In this document: one piece after another, positions 1 through 13,800 of the stretch
Numbering within the stretch: the stretch's first letter is position 1
How the letters are laid out: the number at the start of each line of letters is the position of its first letter
Translations under genes and position numbers: made by a program
Notes under the pieces: model-generated
What the model saw: the letters and a program-made list of their open reading frames with translations, nothing else
Told to the model about the DNA's origin: nothing
Databases searched by the model: none
From: Petrolisthes cinctipes
Lineage: Eukaryota; Arthropoda; Malacostraca; Decapoda; Porcellanidae
Direction of reading: 5' to 3'
Assembly (NCBI GenBank): GCA_033782935.1
Contig: JAWQEG010000283.1
Location: 1,240,001 to 1,304,000, forward strand
DNA length: 64,000 nt

Positions 1-484
1 GTGCATGTATCTTCTGTACCCGTTTATATCTCAAATTCAGACTCAAAACACCCGAAAATTCAATATTTTGGGGTCCCAGAAGCAATCTGTACATGCCTAC
101 ACAGTGCTAGAATATTTTCAAAATATAGGCTAAAAACATGCTAAAAATCGACATTTTAGGTGCCAAAAAATCGATATCTCAAATTCAGTCCCAAAACACC
201 CGAAAATTCGATATTTAGAGGTCCCAGAAGGTATCTGTACATGCCTACTCTGTGTTAGAGTATTTTCAAAATACAAGCCAAAAACATACTGAAAATCGAT
301 CTTTTAGGTGCCCAAAAGTCGATATGTGCATGTATCTTCTGTACCCGTTTATATCTCAAATTCTGGCCCTAAACACCCGAAAATTCGATATTTTGGGGTC
401 CCAGAAACGATCTGTACATGCCTACTCCGTGTTAGAGTATTTTCAAAATTCAGGCCCAAAACATGGTGAAAATCGATATTTTTG
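1..484. repeat. Left edge of the array, partial unit plus most of one trimer
   Basis: The window opens inside a full-length monomer. Complete monomers then run 31-178 (148 bases), 179-355 (177) and 356-531 (176). This part does not share the 10,405-base offset homology seen from about 485 onward. At the position equivalent to 430-485 in the second copy (about 10,835-10,890) the sequence is a different, class-II-like unit. Confidence 0.8.
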
Positions 485-679
485 GTGCCCAAAGTCTATA
501 TGTGCATGTATCTTCTGTACCCGTTTATATCTCAAATTCAGGCTCAAAACACCCGAAAATTCAATATTTTGGGGTCCCAGAAGCAATCTGTACATGCCTA
601 CTCAGTGCTAGAATATTTTCAAAATATAGGCTAAAAACATGCTAAAAATCGATCTTTTAGATGCCAAAAAGTCGATATC

Positions 680-1180
680 TCAAATTCAGTCCCAAAACAC
701 CCGAAAATTCGATATTTAGGGGTCCCAGAAGCGATCTGTACATGCCTACTCCGTGTTAGAGTATTTTCAAAATACAGGCCAAAAACATACTGAAAATCGA
801 TCTTTTAGGTGCCCAAAAGTCGATATGTGCATGCATCTTCTGTACCCGTTTATATCACAAATTCTGGCCCTAAACACCCGAAAATTCGATATTTTGGGGT
901 CCCAGAAGCGATCTGTACAAGCCTACTCCGTGTTAGAGTATTTTCAAAATTCAGGCCCAAAACATGCTGAAAATCGATATTTTTGGTGCCCAAAGTCAAT
1001 ATGTGCATGTATCTTCTGTACCCGTTTATATCTCAAATTCTGGCTCAAAACACCCGAAAATTCAATATTTTGGTGTCCCAGAAGCAATCTGTACATGCCT
1101 ACTCAGTGCTAGAATATTTTCAAAATATAGGCTAAAAACATGCAAAAAATCGATCTTTTAGGTGCCAAAAAGTCGATATC
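680..1180. repeat. Example class I trimer (501 bases)
   Basis: A clean class I HOR unit on the left side: monomer 1 at 680-856 (177), monomer 2 at 857-1032 (176), monomer 3 at 1033-1180 (148). Class I is marked in monomer 1 by 'caggccaaaaac', 'gtgcccaaaag' and 'tcttctgtaccc', and in monomer 2 by 'ctggccctaaac', 'agaagcgatc' and 'gatatttttggtgccc'. This unit carries private changes, including 'atatcacaaattc' at 853-865 and 'ttggtgtcccag' near 1070, that return exactly 10,405 bases later. Confidence 0.9.
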
Positions 1181-2254
1181 TCAAATTCAATCCCAAAACA
1201 CCCGAAAATTCGATATTTAGGGGTCCCAGAAGCGATCTGTACATGCCTACTCCGTGTTAGAGTATTTTCAAAATACATGCTCAAAACATACTGAAAATCG
1301 ATCTTTTAGGTGCACAAAAGTCGATATGTGCATGCATCTTCAGTACCCGTTTATATCTCAAATTCAGGCTCAAAACACCCGAAAATTCAATATTTTGGGG
1401 TCCCAGAAGCAATCTGTACAAGCCTACTCAGTGTTAGAGTATTTTCAAAATACAGGCCCAAAACATGCTGAAAATCGATATTTTAGATGCCCAAAGTCAA
1501 TATGTGCATGTATCTTCTATACCCGTTTATATCTCAAATTCAGGCTCAAAACACCCGAAAATTCAATATTTTGGGGTCCCAGAAGCAATCTGTACATGCC
1601 TACTCAGTGCTAGAATATTTTCAAAATATAGGCTAAAAACATGCTAAAAATCGATCTTTTATGTGCCAAAAAGTCGATATCTCAAATTCAGTCCCAAAAC
1701 ACCCGAAAATTCGATATTTAGGGGTCCCAGAAGCGATCTGTACATGCCTACTCCGTGTTAGAGTGTTTTCAAAATACATGCTCAAAACATACTGAAAATC
1801 GATCTTTTAGGTGCACAAAAGTCGATATGTGCATGCATCTTCAGTATCCGTTTATATCTCAAATTCAGGCTCAAAATACCCGAAAATTCAATATTTTGGG
1901 GTCTCAGAAGCAATCTGTACATGCCTACTCAGTGTTAGAGTATTTTCAAAATACAGGCCCAAAACATGCTGAAAATCGATATTTTAGATGCCCAAAGTCA
2001 ATATGTGCATGTATCTTCTGTACCCGTTTATATCTCAAATTCAGGCTCAAAACACCCGAAATTCAATATTTTGGGGTCCCAAAAGCAATCTGTACATGCC
2101 TACACAGTGCTAGAATATTTTCAAAATTTAGGCTAAAAACATGCTAAAAATCGACATTTTAGGTGCCAAAAAATCGATATCTCAAATTCAGTCCCAAAAC
2201 ACCCGAAAATTCGATATTTAGAGGTCCCAGAAGGTATCTGTACATGCCTACTCC

Positions 2255-2695
2255 GTGTTAGAGTATTTTCAAAATACATGCTCAAAACATACTGAAAATC
2301 GATCTTTTAGGTGCACAAAAGTCGATATGTGCATGCATCTTCAGTACCCGTTTATATCTCAAATTCAGGCTCAAAACACCCGAAAATTCGATATTTTGGG
2401 GTCCCAGAAGCGATCTGTACATGCCTACTCCGTGTTAGAGTATTTTCAAAGTATCTTCTGTACCCGTTTATATCTCAAATTCAGGCTCAAAACACCCAAA
2501 AATTCAATATTTTGGGGTCCCAGAAGCAATCTGTACATGCCTACTCAGTGCTAGAATATTTTCAAAATATAGGCTAAAAACATGCTAAAAATCGATCTTT
2601 TAGGTGCCTAAAAGTCGATATCTCAAATTCAGTCCCAAAACACCCGAAAATTCGATATTTAGGGATCCCAGAAGCAATCTGTACATGCCTACTCC
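2255..2695. repeat. 441-base trimer with a 60-base deletion
   Basis: At 2,450/2,451 'tattttcaaa' is joined directly to 'gtatcttctg', removing 60 bases of the alpha half. The copy in L2 has the same junction at 12,856/12,857 plus one extra A ('tgttaagagtatt'). The shared junction shows the deletion is older than the L1/L2 duplication and the extra base is younger. Confidence 0.85.
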
Positions 2696-4671
2696 GTGTT
2701 AGAGTATTTTCAAAATACATGCTCAAAACATACTGAAAATCGATCTTTTAGGTGCACAAAAGTCGATATGTGCATGCATCTTCAGTACCCGTTTATATTT
2801 CAAATTCAGGCTCAAAACACCCGAAAATTCAATATTTTAGGGTCCCAGAAGCAATCTGTACATGCCTACTCAGTGTTAGAGTATTTTCAAAATACAGGCC
2901 CAAAACATGCTGAAAATCGATATTTTAGATGCCCAAAGTCAATATGTGCATGTATCTTCTGTACCCGTTTATATCTCAAATTCAGGCTCAAAACACCCGA
3001 AAATTCAATATTTTGGGGTCCCAGAAGCAATCTGTACATGCCTACACAGTGCTAGAATATTTTCAAAATATAGGCTAAAAACATGCTAAAAATCGACATT
3101 TTAGGTGCCAAAAAATCGATATCTCAAATTCAGTCCCAAAACACCCGAAAATTCGATATTTAGAGGTCCCAGAAGGTATCTGTACATGCCTACTCCGTGT
3201 TAGAGTATTTTCAAAATACAGGCCAGAAACATACTGAAAATCGATCTTTTAGGTGCCCAAAAGTCGATATTGGCATGCATCTTCAGTACCCGTTTATATC
3301 TCAAATTCAGGCTCAAAACACCCAAAAATTCAATATTTGGGGTCCCAGAAGCAATCTGTACATGCCTACTCAGTGCTAGAATATTTTCAAAATATAGGCT
3401 AAAAACATGCTAAAAATCGATCTTTTAGGTGCCAAAAAGTCGATATCTCAAATTCAGTCCCAAAATACTTGAAAATTCGATATTTATGGGTCCCAGAAGC
3501 GATCTGTACATGCCTACTCCGTGTTAGAGTATTTTCAAAATACATGCTCAAAACATACTGAAAATCGATCTTTTAGGTGCACAAAAGTCGATATGTGCAT
3601 GCATCTTCAGTACCCGTTTATATCTCAAATTCAGGCTTAAAACACCCGAAAATTCAATATTTTGGGGTCCCAGAAGCAATCTGTACATGCCTACACAGTG
3701 CTAGAATATTTTCAAAATATAGGCTAAAAACATGCTGAAAATCGATATTTTAGGTGCCAAAAAATCGATATCTCAAATTCAGTACCAAAACACCCGAAAA
3801 TTCGATATTTAGAGGTCCCAGAAGGTATCTGTACATGCCTACTCCGTGTTAGAGTATTTTCAAAATACAGGCCAAAAACATACTGAAAATCGATCTTTTA
3901 GGTGCCCAAAAGTCGATATGTGCATGCATCTTCTGTACCCGTTTATATCTCAAATTCTGGCCCTAAACACCCGAAAATTCGATATTTTGGGGTCCCAGAA
4001 GCGATCTGTACATGCCTACTTCGTGTTAGAGTATTTTCAAAATTCAGGCCCAAAACATGCTGAAAATCGATATTTTTGGTGCCCAAAGTCAATATGTGCA
4101 TGTATCTTCTGTACCCGTTTATATCTCAAATTCAGGCTCAAAACACCCGAAAATTCAATATTTTGGGGTCCCAGAAGCAATCTGTACATGCCTACTCAGT
4201 GCTAGAATATTTTCAAAATATAGGCTAAAAACATGCTAAAAATCGATCTTTTAGGTGCCAAAAAGTCGATATCTCAAATTCAGTCCCAAAACACCCGAAA
4301 ATTCGATATTTAGGGGTCCCAGAAGCGATCTGTACATGCCTACTCCGTGTTAGAGTATTTTCAAAATACATGCTCAAAACATACTGAAAATCGATCTTTT
4401 AGGTGCACAAAAGTCGATATGTGCATGCATCTTCAGTACCCGTTTATATCTCAAAATCAGGCTCAAAACACCCGAAAATTCAATATTTTGGGGTCCCAGA
4501 AGCAATCTGTACATGCCTACTCAGTGCTAGAATATTTTCAAAATATAGGCTAAAAACATGCTAAAAATCGATCTTTTAGGTGCCAAAAAGTCGATATCTC
4601 AAATTCAGTCCCAAAACACCCGAAAATTCGATATTTAGGGGTCCCAGAAGCGATCTGTACATGCCTACTCC

Positions 4672-6147
4672 GTGTTAGAGTATTTTCAAAATACATGCTC
4701 AAAACATACTGAAAATCGATCTTTTAGGTGCACAAAAGTCGATATGTGCATGCATCTTCAGTACCCGTTTATATCTCAAATTCAGGCTCAAAACACCCGA
4801 AAATTCAATATTTTGGGGTCCCAGAAGCAATCTGTACATGCCTACACAGTGCTAGAATATTTTCAAAATATAGGCTAAAAACATGATAAAAATCGACATT
4901 TTAGGTGCCAAAAAATCGATATCTCAAATTCAGTCCCAAAACACCCGAAAATTCGATATTTAGAGGTCCCAGAAGGTATCTGTACAAGCCTACTCCGTGT
5001 TAGAGTATTTTCAAAATACAGGCCAAAAACATACTGAAAATCGATCTTTTAGGTGCCCAAAAGTCGATATGTGCATGCATCTTCAGTACCCGTTTATATC
5101 TCAAATTCTGGCCCTAAACACCCGAAAATTCGATATTTTGGGGTCCCAGAAGCGATCTGTACATGCCTACTCCGTGTTAGAGTATTTTCAAAATTCAGGC
5201 CCAAAACATGCTGAAAATCGATATTTTTGGTGCCCAAAGTCTATATGTGCATGTATCTTCTTTACCCGTTTATATCTCAAATTCAGGCTCAAAACACCCA
5301 AAAATTCAATATTTTGGGGTCCCAGAAGCAATCTGTACATGCCTACTCAGTGCTAGAATATTTTCAAAATATAGGCTAAAAACATGCTGAAAATCTATCT
5401 TTTAGGTGCCAAAAAGTCGATATCTCAAATTAAGTCCCAAAACACCCGAAAGTTCGATATTTAGGGGTCCCAGAAGCGATCTGTACATGCCTACTCCGTG
5501 TTAGAGTATTTTCAAAATACATGCTCAAAACATACTGAAAATCGATCTTTTTGGTGCACAAAAGTCAATATGTGCATGTATCTTCTGTACCCGTTTATAT
5601 CTCAAATTCAGGCTCAAAACACCCGAAAATTCAATATTTTGGGGTCCCAGAAGCAATCTGTACATGCCTACTCAGTGCTAGAATATTTTCAAAATATAGG
5701 CTAAAAACATGCTAAAAATCGATCTTTTAGGTGCCAAAAAGTCGATATCTCAAATTCAGTCCCAAAACACCCGAAAATTCGATATTTAGGGGTCCCAGAA
5801 GCGATCTGTACATGCCTACTCCGTGTTAGAGTATTTTCAAAATACATGCTCAAAACATACTGAAAATCGATCTTTTAGGTGCACAAAAGTCGATATGTGC
5901 ATGCATCTTCAGTACCCGTTTATATCTCAAAATCAGGCTCAAAACACCCGAAAATTCAATATTTTGGGGTCCCAGAAGCAATCTGTACATGCCTACTCAG
6001 TGCTAGAATATTTTCAAAATATAGGCTAAAAACATGCTAAAAATCGATCTTTTAGGTGCCAAAAAGTCGATATCTCAAATTCAGTCCCAAAACACCCGAA
6101 AATTCGATATTTAGGGGTCCCAGAAGCGATCTGTACATGCCTACTCC
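4672..6147. repeat. 1,476-base segment present in L1 and absent from L2
   Basis: L1 has successive units starting at 4,347, 4,672, 4,997, 5,498, 5,823, 6,148 and 6,649, while L2 has only 14,929, 15,254 and 15,755. The L1 unit near 4,997-5,560 is nearly the same as 6,649-7,212 (offset 1,652), sharing 'tcttctttaccc' and 'gaaaatctatctttt'. An internal tandem duplication in L1 or a loss from L2 would both explain this. Confidence 0.65.
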
Positions 6148-9100
6148 GTGTTAGAGTATTTTCAAAATACATGCTCAAAACATACTGAAAATCGATCTTT
6201 TAGGTGCACAAAAGTCGATATGTGCATGCATCTTCAGTACCCGTTTATATCTCAAAATCAGGCTCAAAACACCCGAAAATTCAATATTTTGGGGTCCCAG
6301 AAGCAATCTGTACATGCCTACTCAGTGTTAGAGTATTTTCAAAATACAGGCCCAAAACATGCTGAAAATTGATATTTTAGATGCCCAAAGTCAATATGTG
6401 CATGTATCTTCTGTACCCGTTTATATCTCAAATTCAGGCTCAAAACACCCGAAAATTCAATATTTTGGGGTCCCAGAAGCAATCTGTACATGCCTACACA
6501 GTGCTAGAATATTTTCAAAATATAGGCTAAAAACATGCTAAAAATCGACATTTTAGGTGCCAAAAAATCGATATCTCAAATTCAGTCCCAAAACACCCGA
6601 AAATTCGATATTTAGAGGTCCCAGAAGGTATCTGTACAAGCCTACTCCGTGTTAGAGTATTTTCAAAATACAGGCCAAAAACATACTGAAAATCGATCTT
6701 TTAGGTGCCCAAAAGTCGATATGTGCATGCATCTTCAGTACCCGTTTATATCTCAAATTCTGGCCCTAAACACCCGAAAATTCGATATTTTGGGGTCCCA
6801 GAAGCGATCTGTACATGCCTACTCCGTGTTAGAGTATTTTCAAAATTCAGGCCCAAAACATGCTGAAAATCGATATTTTTGGTGCCCAAAGTCTATATGT
6901 GCATGTATCTTCTTTACCCGTTTATATCTCAAATTCAGGCTCAAAACACCCAAAAATTCAATATTTTGGGGTCCCAGAAGCAATCTGTACATGCCTACTC
7001 AGTGCTAGAATATTTTCAAAATATAGGCTAAAAACATGCTGAAAATCTATCTTTTAGGTGCCAAAAAGTCGATATCTCAAATTCAGTCCCAAAACACCCG
7101 AAAGTTCGATATTTAGGGGTCCCAGAAGCGATCTGTACATGCCTACTCCGTGTTAGAGTATTTTCAAAATACATGCTCAAAACATACTGAAAATCGATCT
7201 TTTTGGTGCACAAAAGTCGATATGTGCATGCATCTTCAGTACCCGTTTATATCTCAAATTCAGGCTTAAAACACCCGAAAATTCAATATTTTGGGGTCCC
7301 AGAAGCAATCTGTACATGCCTATTCAGTGTTAGAGTATTTTCAAAATACTGGCCCAAAACATGCTGAAAATCGATATTTTAGATTCCCAAAGTCAATATG
7401 TGCATGTATCTTCTGTACCCGTTTATATCTTAATTTCAGGCTCAAAACACCCGAAAATTCAATATTTTGGGGTCCCAGAAGCAATCTGTACATGCCTACA
7501 CAGTGCTAGAATATTTTCAAAATATAGGCTAAAAACATGCTAAAAATCGACATTTTAGGTGCCAAAAAATCGATATCTCAAATTCAGTCCCAAAACACCC
7601 GAAAATTCGATATTTAGAAGTCCCAGAAGGTATCTGTACATGCCTACTCCGTGTTAGAGTATTTTCAAAATACAGGCCAAAAACATACTGAAAATCGATC
7701 TTTTAGGTGCACAAAAGTCGATATGTGCATGCATCTTCTGTACCCGTTTATATCTCAAATTCTGGCCCTAAACACCCGAAAATTCGATATTTTGGGGTCC
7801 CAGAAGCGATCTGTACAAGCCTACTCCGTGTTAGAGTATTTTCAAAATTCAGGCCCAAAACATGCTGAAAATCGATATTTTTGGTGCCCAAAGTCAATAT
7901 GTGCATGTATCTTCTGTACCCGTTTATATCTCAAATTCAGTCTCAAAACACCCGAAAATTCAATATTTTGGGGTCCCAGAAGCAATCTGTACATGCCTAC
8001 TCAGTGCTAGAATATTTTCAAAATATAGGCTAAAAACATGCTGAAAATCGATCTTTTAGGTGCCAAAAAGTCGATATCTCAAATTCAGTCCCAAAACACC
8101 CGAAAATTCGATATTTATGGTTCCCAGAAGCGATCTGTACATGCCTACTCCGTGTTAGAGTATTTTCAAAATACATGCTCAAAACATACTGAAAATCGAT
8201 CTTTTAGGTGCACAAAAGTCGATATGTGCATGCATCTTCAGTACCCGTTTATATCTCAAATTCAGGCTCAAAACACCCGAAAATTCAATATTTTGGGGTC
8301 CCAGAAGCAATCTGTACATGCCTACTCCGTGTTAGAGTATTTTCAAAATACAGGCCCAAAACAGGCTGAAAATCGATATTTTAGATGCCAAAAGTCAATA
8401 TGTGCATGTATCTTCTGTACCCGTTTATATCTCAAATTCAGGCTCAAAACACCCGAAAATTCAATATTTTGGGGTCCCAGAAGCAATCTGTACATGCCTA
8501 CTCAGTGCTAGAATATTTTCAAAATATAGGCTAAAAACATGCTAAAAATCGATCTTTTAGGTGCCAAAAAGTCGATATCTCAAATTCAGTCCCAAAACAC
8601 CCGAAAATTCGATATTTAGGAGTCCCAGAAGCGAACTGTACATGCCTACCCCGTGTTAGAGTATTTTCAAAATACAGGCTCAAAACATACTGAAAATCGA
8701 TCTTTTAGGTGCACAAAAGTCGATATGTGCATGCATCTTCAGTACCCGTTTATATTTCAAATTCAGGATCAAAACACCCGAAAATTCAATATTTTGGGGT
8801 CCCATTAGCAATCTGTACATGCCTACTCAGTGTTAGAGTATTTTCAAAATACAGGCCCAAAACATGCTGAAAATCGATATTTTTGGTGCCCAAAGTCAAT
8901 ATGTGCATGTATCTTCTGTACCCGCTTATATCTCAAATTCAGGCTCAAAACACCCGAAAATTCAATATTTTGGGGTCCCAGAAGCAATCTGTACATGCCT
9001 ACTCAGTGCTAGAATATTTTCAAAATATAGGCTAAAAACATGCTAAAAATCGATCTTTTAGGTGCCAAAAAGTCGATATCTCAAATTCAGTCCCAAAACA

Positions 9101-9405
9101 CATGAAAATTCGATATTTAGGGGTCCCAGAAGCGATCTGTACATGCCTACTCCGTGTTAGAGTATTTTCAAAATACATGCTCAAAACATACTGAAAATCG
9201 ATATTTTAGATGCCCAAAGTCAATATGTGCATGTATCTTCTGTACCCGTTTATATCTCAAATTCAGGCTCAAAACACCCGAAAATTCAATATTTTGGTGT
9301 CCCAGAAGCAATCTGTACATGCCTACACAGTGCTAGAATATTTTCATAAATATAGGCTAAAAACATGCTAAAAATCGACATTTTAGGTGCCAAAAAATCG
9401 ATATC

Positions 9406-9758
9406 TCAAATTCAGTCCCAAAACACCCGAAAATTCGATATTTAGAGGTCCCAGAAGGTATCTGTACATGCCTACTCCGTGTTAGAGTATTTTCAAAATG
9501 CAGGCCAAAAACATACTGAAAATCGATCTTTTAGGTGCCCAAAAGTCGATATGTGCATGCATCTTCTGTACCCGTTTATATCTCAATTTCTGGCCCTAAA
9601 CACCCGAAAATTCGATATTTTGGGGTCCCAGAAGCGATCTGTACATGCCTACTCAGTGTTAGAGTATTTTCAAAATTCAGGCCCAAAACATGCCGAAAAT
9701 CGATATTTTTGGTGCCCAAAGTCAATATGTGCATGTATCTTCTGTACCCGTTTATATT
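9406..9758. repeat. 353-base doublet lacking monomer 3 (copy in L1)
   Basis: A 177-base and a 176-base monomer are followed straight by another 177-base monomer, with no 148-base monomer between. The join carries the private spelling 'ggggtccaagaaggtatc' near 9,800. The same doublet and join recur at 22,439-22,791 and 29,737-30,089. An extra T at about 9,346 ('ttttcataaatat') is specific to this copy's upstream flank. Confidence 0.8.
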
Positions 9759-10889
9759 TCAAATTCAGGATCAAAACACCTGAAAATTCAATATTTTGGG
9801 GTCCAAGAAGGTATCTGTACATGCCTACTCCGTGTTAGAGTATTTTCAAAATGCAGGCCAAAAACATACTGAAAATCGATCTTTTAGGTGCCCAAAAGTC
9901 GATATGTGCCTGCATCTTCTGTACCCGTTTATATCTCAAATTCTGGCCCTAAACACCCGAAAATTCGATATTTTTGGGTCCCAGAAGCGATCTGTACATG
10001 CCTACTCAGTGTTAGAGTATTTTCAAAATTCAGGCCCAAAACATGCCGAAAATCGATATTTTTGGTGCCCAAAGTCAATATGTGCATGTATCTTCTGTAC
10101 CCGTTTATATCTCAAATTCAGGCTCAAAACACCCGAAAATTCAATATTTTGGGGTCCCTTAAGCAATCTGTACATGCCTACTCAGTGCTAGAATATTTTC
10201 AAAATATAGGCTAAAAACATGCTAAAAATCGATCTTTTAGGTGCCAAAAAGTCGATATCTCAAATTCAGTCCCAAAACACCCGAAAATTCGATATTTAGG
10301 GGTCCCAGAAGCGATCTGTACATGCCTACTCCGTGTTAGAGTATTTTCAAAATACAGGCTCAAAACATACTGAAAATCGATCTTTTAGGTGCACAAAAGT
10401 CGATATGTGCATGCATCTTCAGTACCCGTTTATATTTCAAATTCAGGATCAAAACACCCGAAAATTCAATATTTTGGGGTCCCATTAGCAATCTGTACAT
10501 GCCTACTCAGTGTTAGAGTATTTTCAAAATACAGGCCCAAAACATGCTGAAAATCGATATTTTTGGTGCCCAAAGTCAATATGTGCATGTATCTTCTGTA
10601 CCCGCTTATATCTCAAATTCAGGCTCAAAACACCCGAAAATTCAATATTTTGGGGTCCCAGAAGCAATCTGTACATGCCTACTCAGTGCTAGAATATTTT
10701 CAAAATATAGGTTAAAAACATGCTAAAAATCGATCTTTTAGGTGCCAAAAAGTCGATATCTCAAATTCAGTCCCAAAACACATGAAAATTCGATATTTAG
10801 GGGTCCCAGAAGCGATCTGTACATGCCTACTCCGTGTTAGAGTATTTTCAAAATACATGCTCAAAACATACTGAAAATCGATATTTTAG

Positions 10890-13800
10890 ATGCCCAAAGT
10901 CTATATGTGCATGTATCTTCTGTACCCGTTTATATCTCAAATTCAGGCTCAAAACACCCGAAAATTCAATATTTTGGGGTCCCAGAAGCAATCTGTACAT
11001 GCCTACTCAGTGCTAGAATATTTTCAAAATATAGGCTAAAAACATGCTAAAAATCGATCTTTTAGATGCCAAAAAGTCGATATCTCAAATTCAGTCCCAA
11101 AACACCCGAAAATTCGATATTTAGGGGTCCCAGAAGCGATCTGTACATGCCTACTCCGTGTTAGAGTATTTTCAAAATACAGGCCAAAAACATACTGAAA
11201 ATCGATCTTTTAGGTGCCCAAAAGTCGATATGTGCATGCATCTTCTGTACCCGTTTATATCACAAATTCTGGCCCTAAACACCCGAAAATTCGATATTTT
11301 GGGGTCCCAGAAGCGATCTGTACATGCCTACTCCGTGTTAGAGTATTTTCAAAATTCAGGCCCAAAACATGCTGAAAATCGATATTTTTGGTGCCCAAAG
11401 TCAATATGTGCATGTATCTTCTGTACCCGTTTATATCTCAAATTCTGGCTCAAAACACCCGAAAATTCAATATTTTGGTGTCCCAGAAGCAATCTGTACA
11501 TGCCTACTCAGTGCTAGAATATTTTCAAAATATAGGCTAAAAACATGCAAAAAATCGATCTTTTAGGTGCCAAAAAGTCGATATCTCAAATTCAATCCCA
11601 AAACACCCGAAAATTCGATATTTAGGGGTCCCAGAAGCGATCTGTACATGCCTACTCCGTGTTAGAGTATTTTCAAAATACATGCTCAAAACATACTGAA
11701 AATCGATCTTTTAGGTGCACAAAAGTCGATATGTGCATGCATCTTCAGTACCCGTTTATATCTCAAATTCAGGCTCAAAACACCCGAAAATTCAATATTT
11801 TGGGGTCCCAGAAGCAATCTGTACAAGCCTACTCAGTGTTAGAGTATTTTCAAAATACAGGCCCAAAACATGCTGAAAATCGATATTTTAGATGCCCAAA
11901 GTCAATATGTGCATGTATCTTCTATACCCGTTTATATCTCAAATTCAGGCTCAAAACACCCGAAAATTCAATATTTTGGGGTCCCAGAAGCAATCTGTAC
12001 ATGCCTACTCAGTGCTAGAATATTTTCAAAATATAGGCTAAAAACATGCTAAAAATCGATCTTTTATGTGCCAAAAAGTCGATATCTCAAATTCAGTCCC
12101 AAAACACCCGAAAATTCGATATTTAGGGGTCCCAGAAGCGATCTGTACATGCCTACTCCGTGTTAGAGTATTTTCAAAATACATGCTCAAAACATACTGA
12201 AAATCGATCTTTTAGGTGCACAAAAGTCGATATGTGCATGCATCTTCAGTATCCGTTTATATCTCAAATTCAGGCTCAAAATACCCGAAAATTCAATATT
12301 TTGGGGTCTCAGAAGCAATCTGTACATGCCTACTCAGTGTTAGAGTATTTTCAAAATACAGGCCCAAAACATGCTGAAAATCGATATTTTAGATGCCCAA
12401 AGTCAATATGTGCATGTATCTTCTGTACCCGTTTATATCTCAAATTCAGGCTCAAAACACCCGAAATTCAATATTTTGGGGTCCCAAAAGCAATCTGTAC
12501 ATGCCTACACAGTGCTAGAATATTTTCAAAATTTAGGCTAAAAACATGCTAAAAATCGACATTTTAGGTGCCAAAAAATCGATATCTCAAATTCAGTCCC
12601 AAAACACCCGAAAATTCGATATTTAGAGGTCCCAGAAGGTATCTGTACATGCCTACTCCGTGTTAGAGTATTTTCAAAATACATGCTCAAAACATACTGA
12701 AAATCGATCTTTTAGGTGCACAAAAGTCGATATGTGCATGCATCTTCAGTACCCGTTTATATCTCAAATTCAGGCTCAAAACACCCGAAAATTCGATATT
12801 TTGGGGTCCCAGAAGCGATCTGTACATGCCTACTCCGTGTTAAGAGTATTTTCAAAGTATCTTCTGTACCCGTTTATATCTCAAATTCAGGCTCAAAACA
12901 CCCAAAAATTCAATATTTTGGGGTCCCAGAAGCAATCTGTACATGCCTACTCAGTGCTAGAATATTTTCAAAATATAGGCTAAAAACATGCTAAAAATCG
13001 ATCTTTTAGGTGCCTAAAAGTCGATATCTCAAATTCAGTCCCAAAACACCCGAAAATTCGATATTTAGGGATCCCAGAAGCAATCTGTACATGCCTACTC
13101 CGTGTTAGAGTATTTTCAAAATACATGCTCAAAACATACTGAAAATCGATCTTTTAGGTGCACAAAAGTCGATATGTGCATGCATCTTCAGTACCCGTTT
13201 ATATTTCAAATTCAGGCTCAAAACACCCGAAAATTCAATATTTTAGGGTCCCAGAAGCAATCTGTACATGCCTACTCAGTGTTAGAGTATTTTCAAAATA
13301 CAGGCCCAAAACATGCTGAAAATCGATATTTTAGATGCCCAAAGTCAATATGTGCATGTATCTTCTGTACCCGTTTATATCTCAAATTCAGGCTCAAAAC
13401 ACCCGAAAATTCAATATTTTGGGGTCCCAGAAGCAATCTGTACATGCCTACACAGTGCTAGAATATTTTCAAAATATAGGCTAAAAACATGCTAAAAATC
13501 GACATTTTAGGTGCCAAAAAATCGATATCTCAAATTCAGTCCCAAAACACCCGAAAATTCGATATTTAGAGGTCCCAGAAGGTATCTATACATGCCTACT
13601 CCGTGTTAGAGTATTTTCAAAATACAGGCCAGAAACATACTGAAAATCGATCTTTTAGGTGCCCAAAAGTCGATATTGGCATGCATCTTCAGTACCCGTT
13701 TATATCTCAAATTCTGGCCCTAAACACCCGAAAAATCGATATTTTGGGGTCCCAGAAGCGATCTGTACATGCCTACTCCGTGTTAGAGTATTTTCAAAAT

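Larger units (their letters stand above)
485..10889. repeat. Block L1, first copy of a 10,405-base tandem segment
   Basis: From about 485 the sequence matches the region starting at about 10,890. Shared private variants at offset 10,405 include 'cttttagatgcc' (655/11,060), 'atatcacaaattc' (853/11,258), 'catgcaaaaaatc' (1,139/11,544), 'tcttctatacccg' (about 1,511/11,916), 'ttttatgtgcc' (about 1,656/12,061), 'tcagtatccg' (about 1,841/12,246) and 'caaaatacccg' (about 1,872/12,277). The block mixes class I and II trimers with 325-base dimers and ends with the 353-base doublet at 9,406-9,758 and following units, also found in R1 and R2. Confidence 0.8.

Noticed and set aside
952..1040. A further subdivision of the 88-base unit (about 33-44 bases)
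   Set aside because: 'ccaaaacatgctg' and 'cccaaagtcaatatg' look alike at an offset of about 33 bases, but the match is short and does not extend through the unit.
7028..7213. Reverse-strand frames of about 60 codons, also at 16,134, 20,435, 29,512, 37,617, 44,652, 54,592 and 55,417
   Set aside because: They occur only where small variants remove a stop in the satellite and have no independent support.
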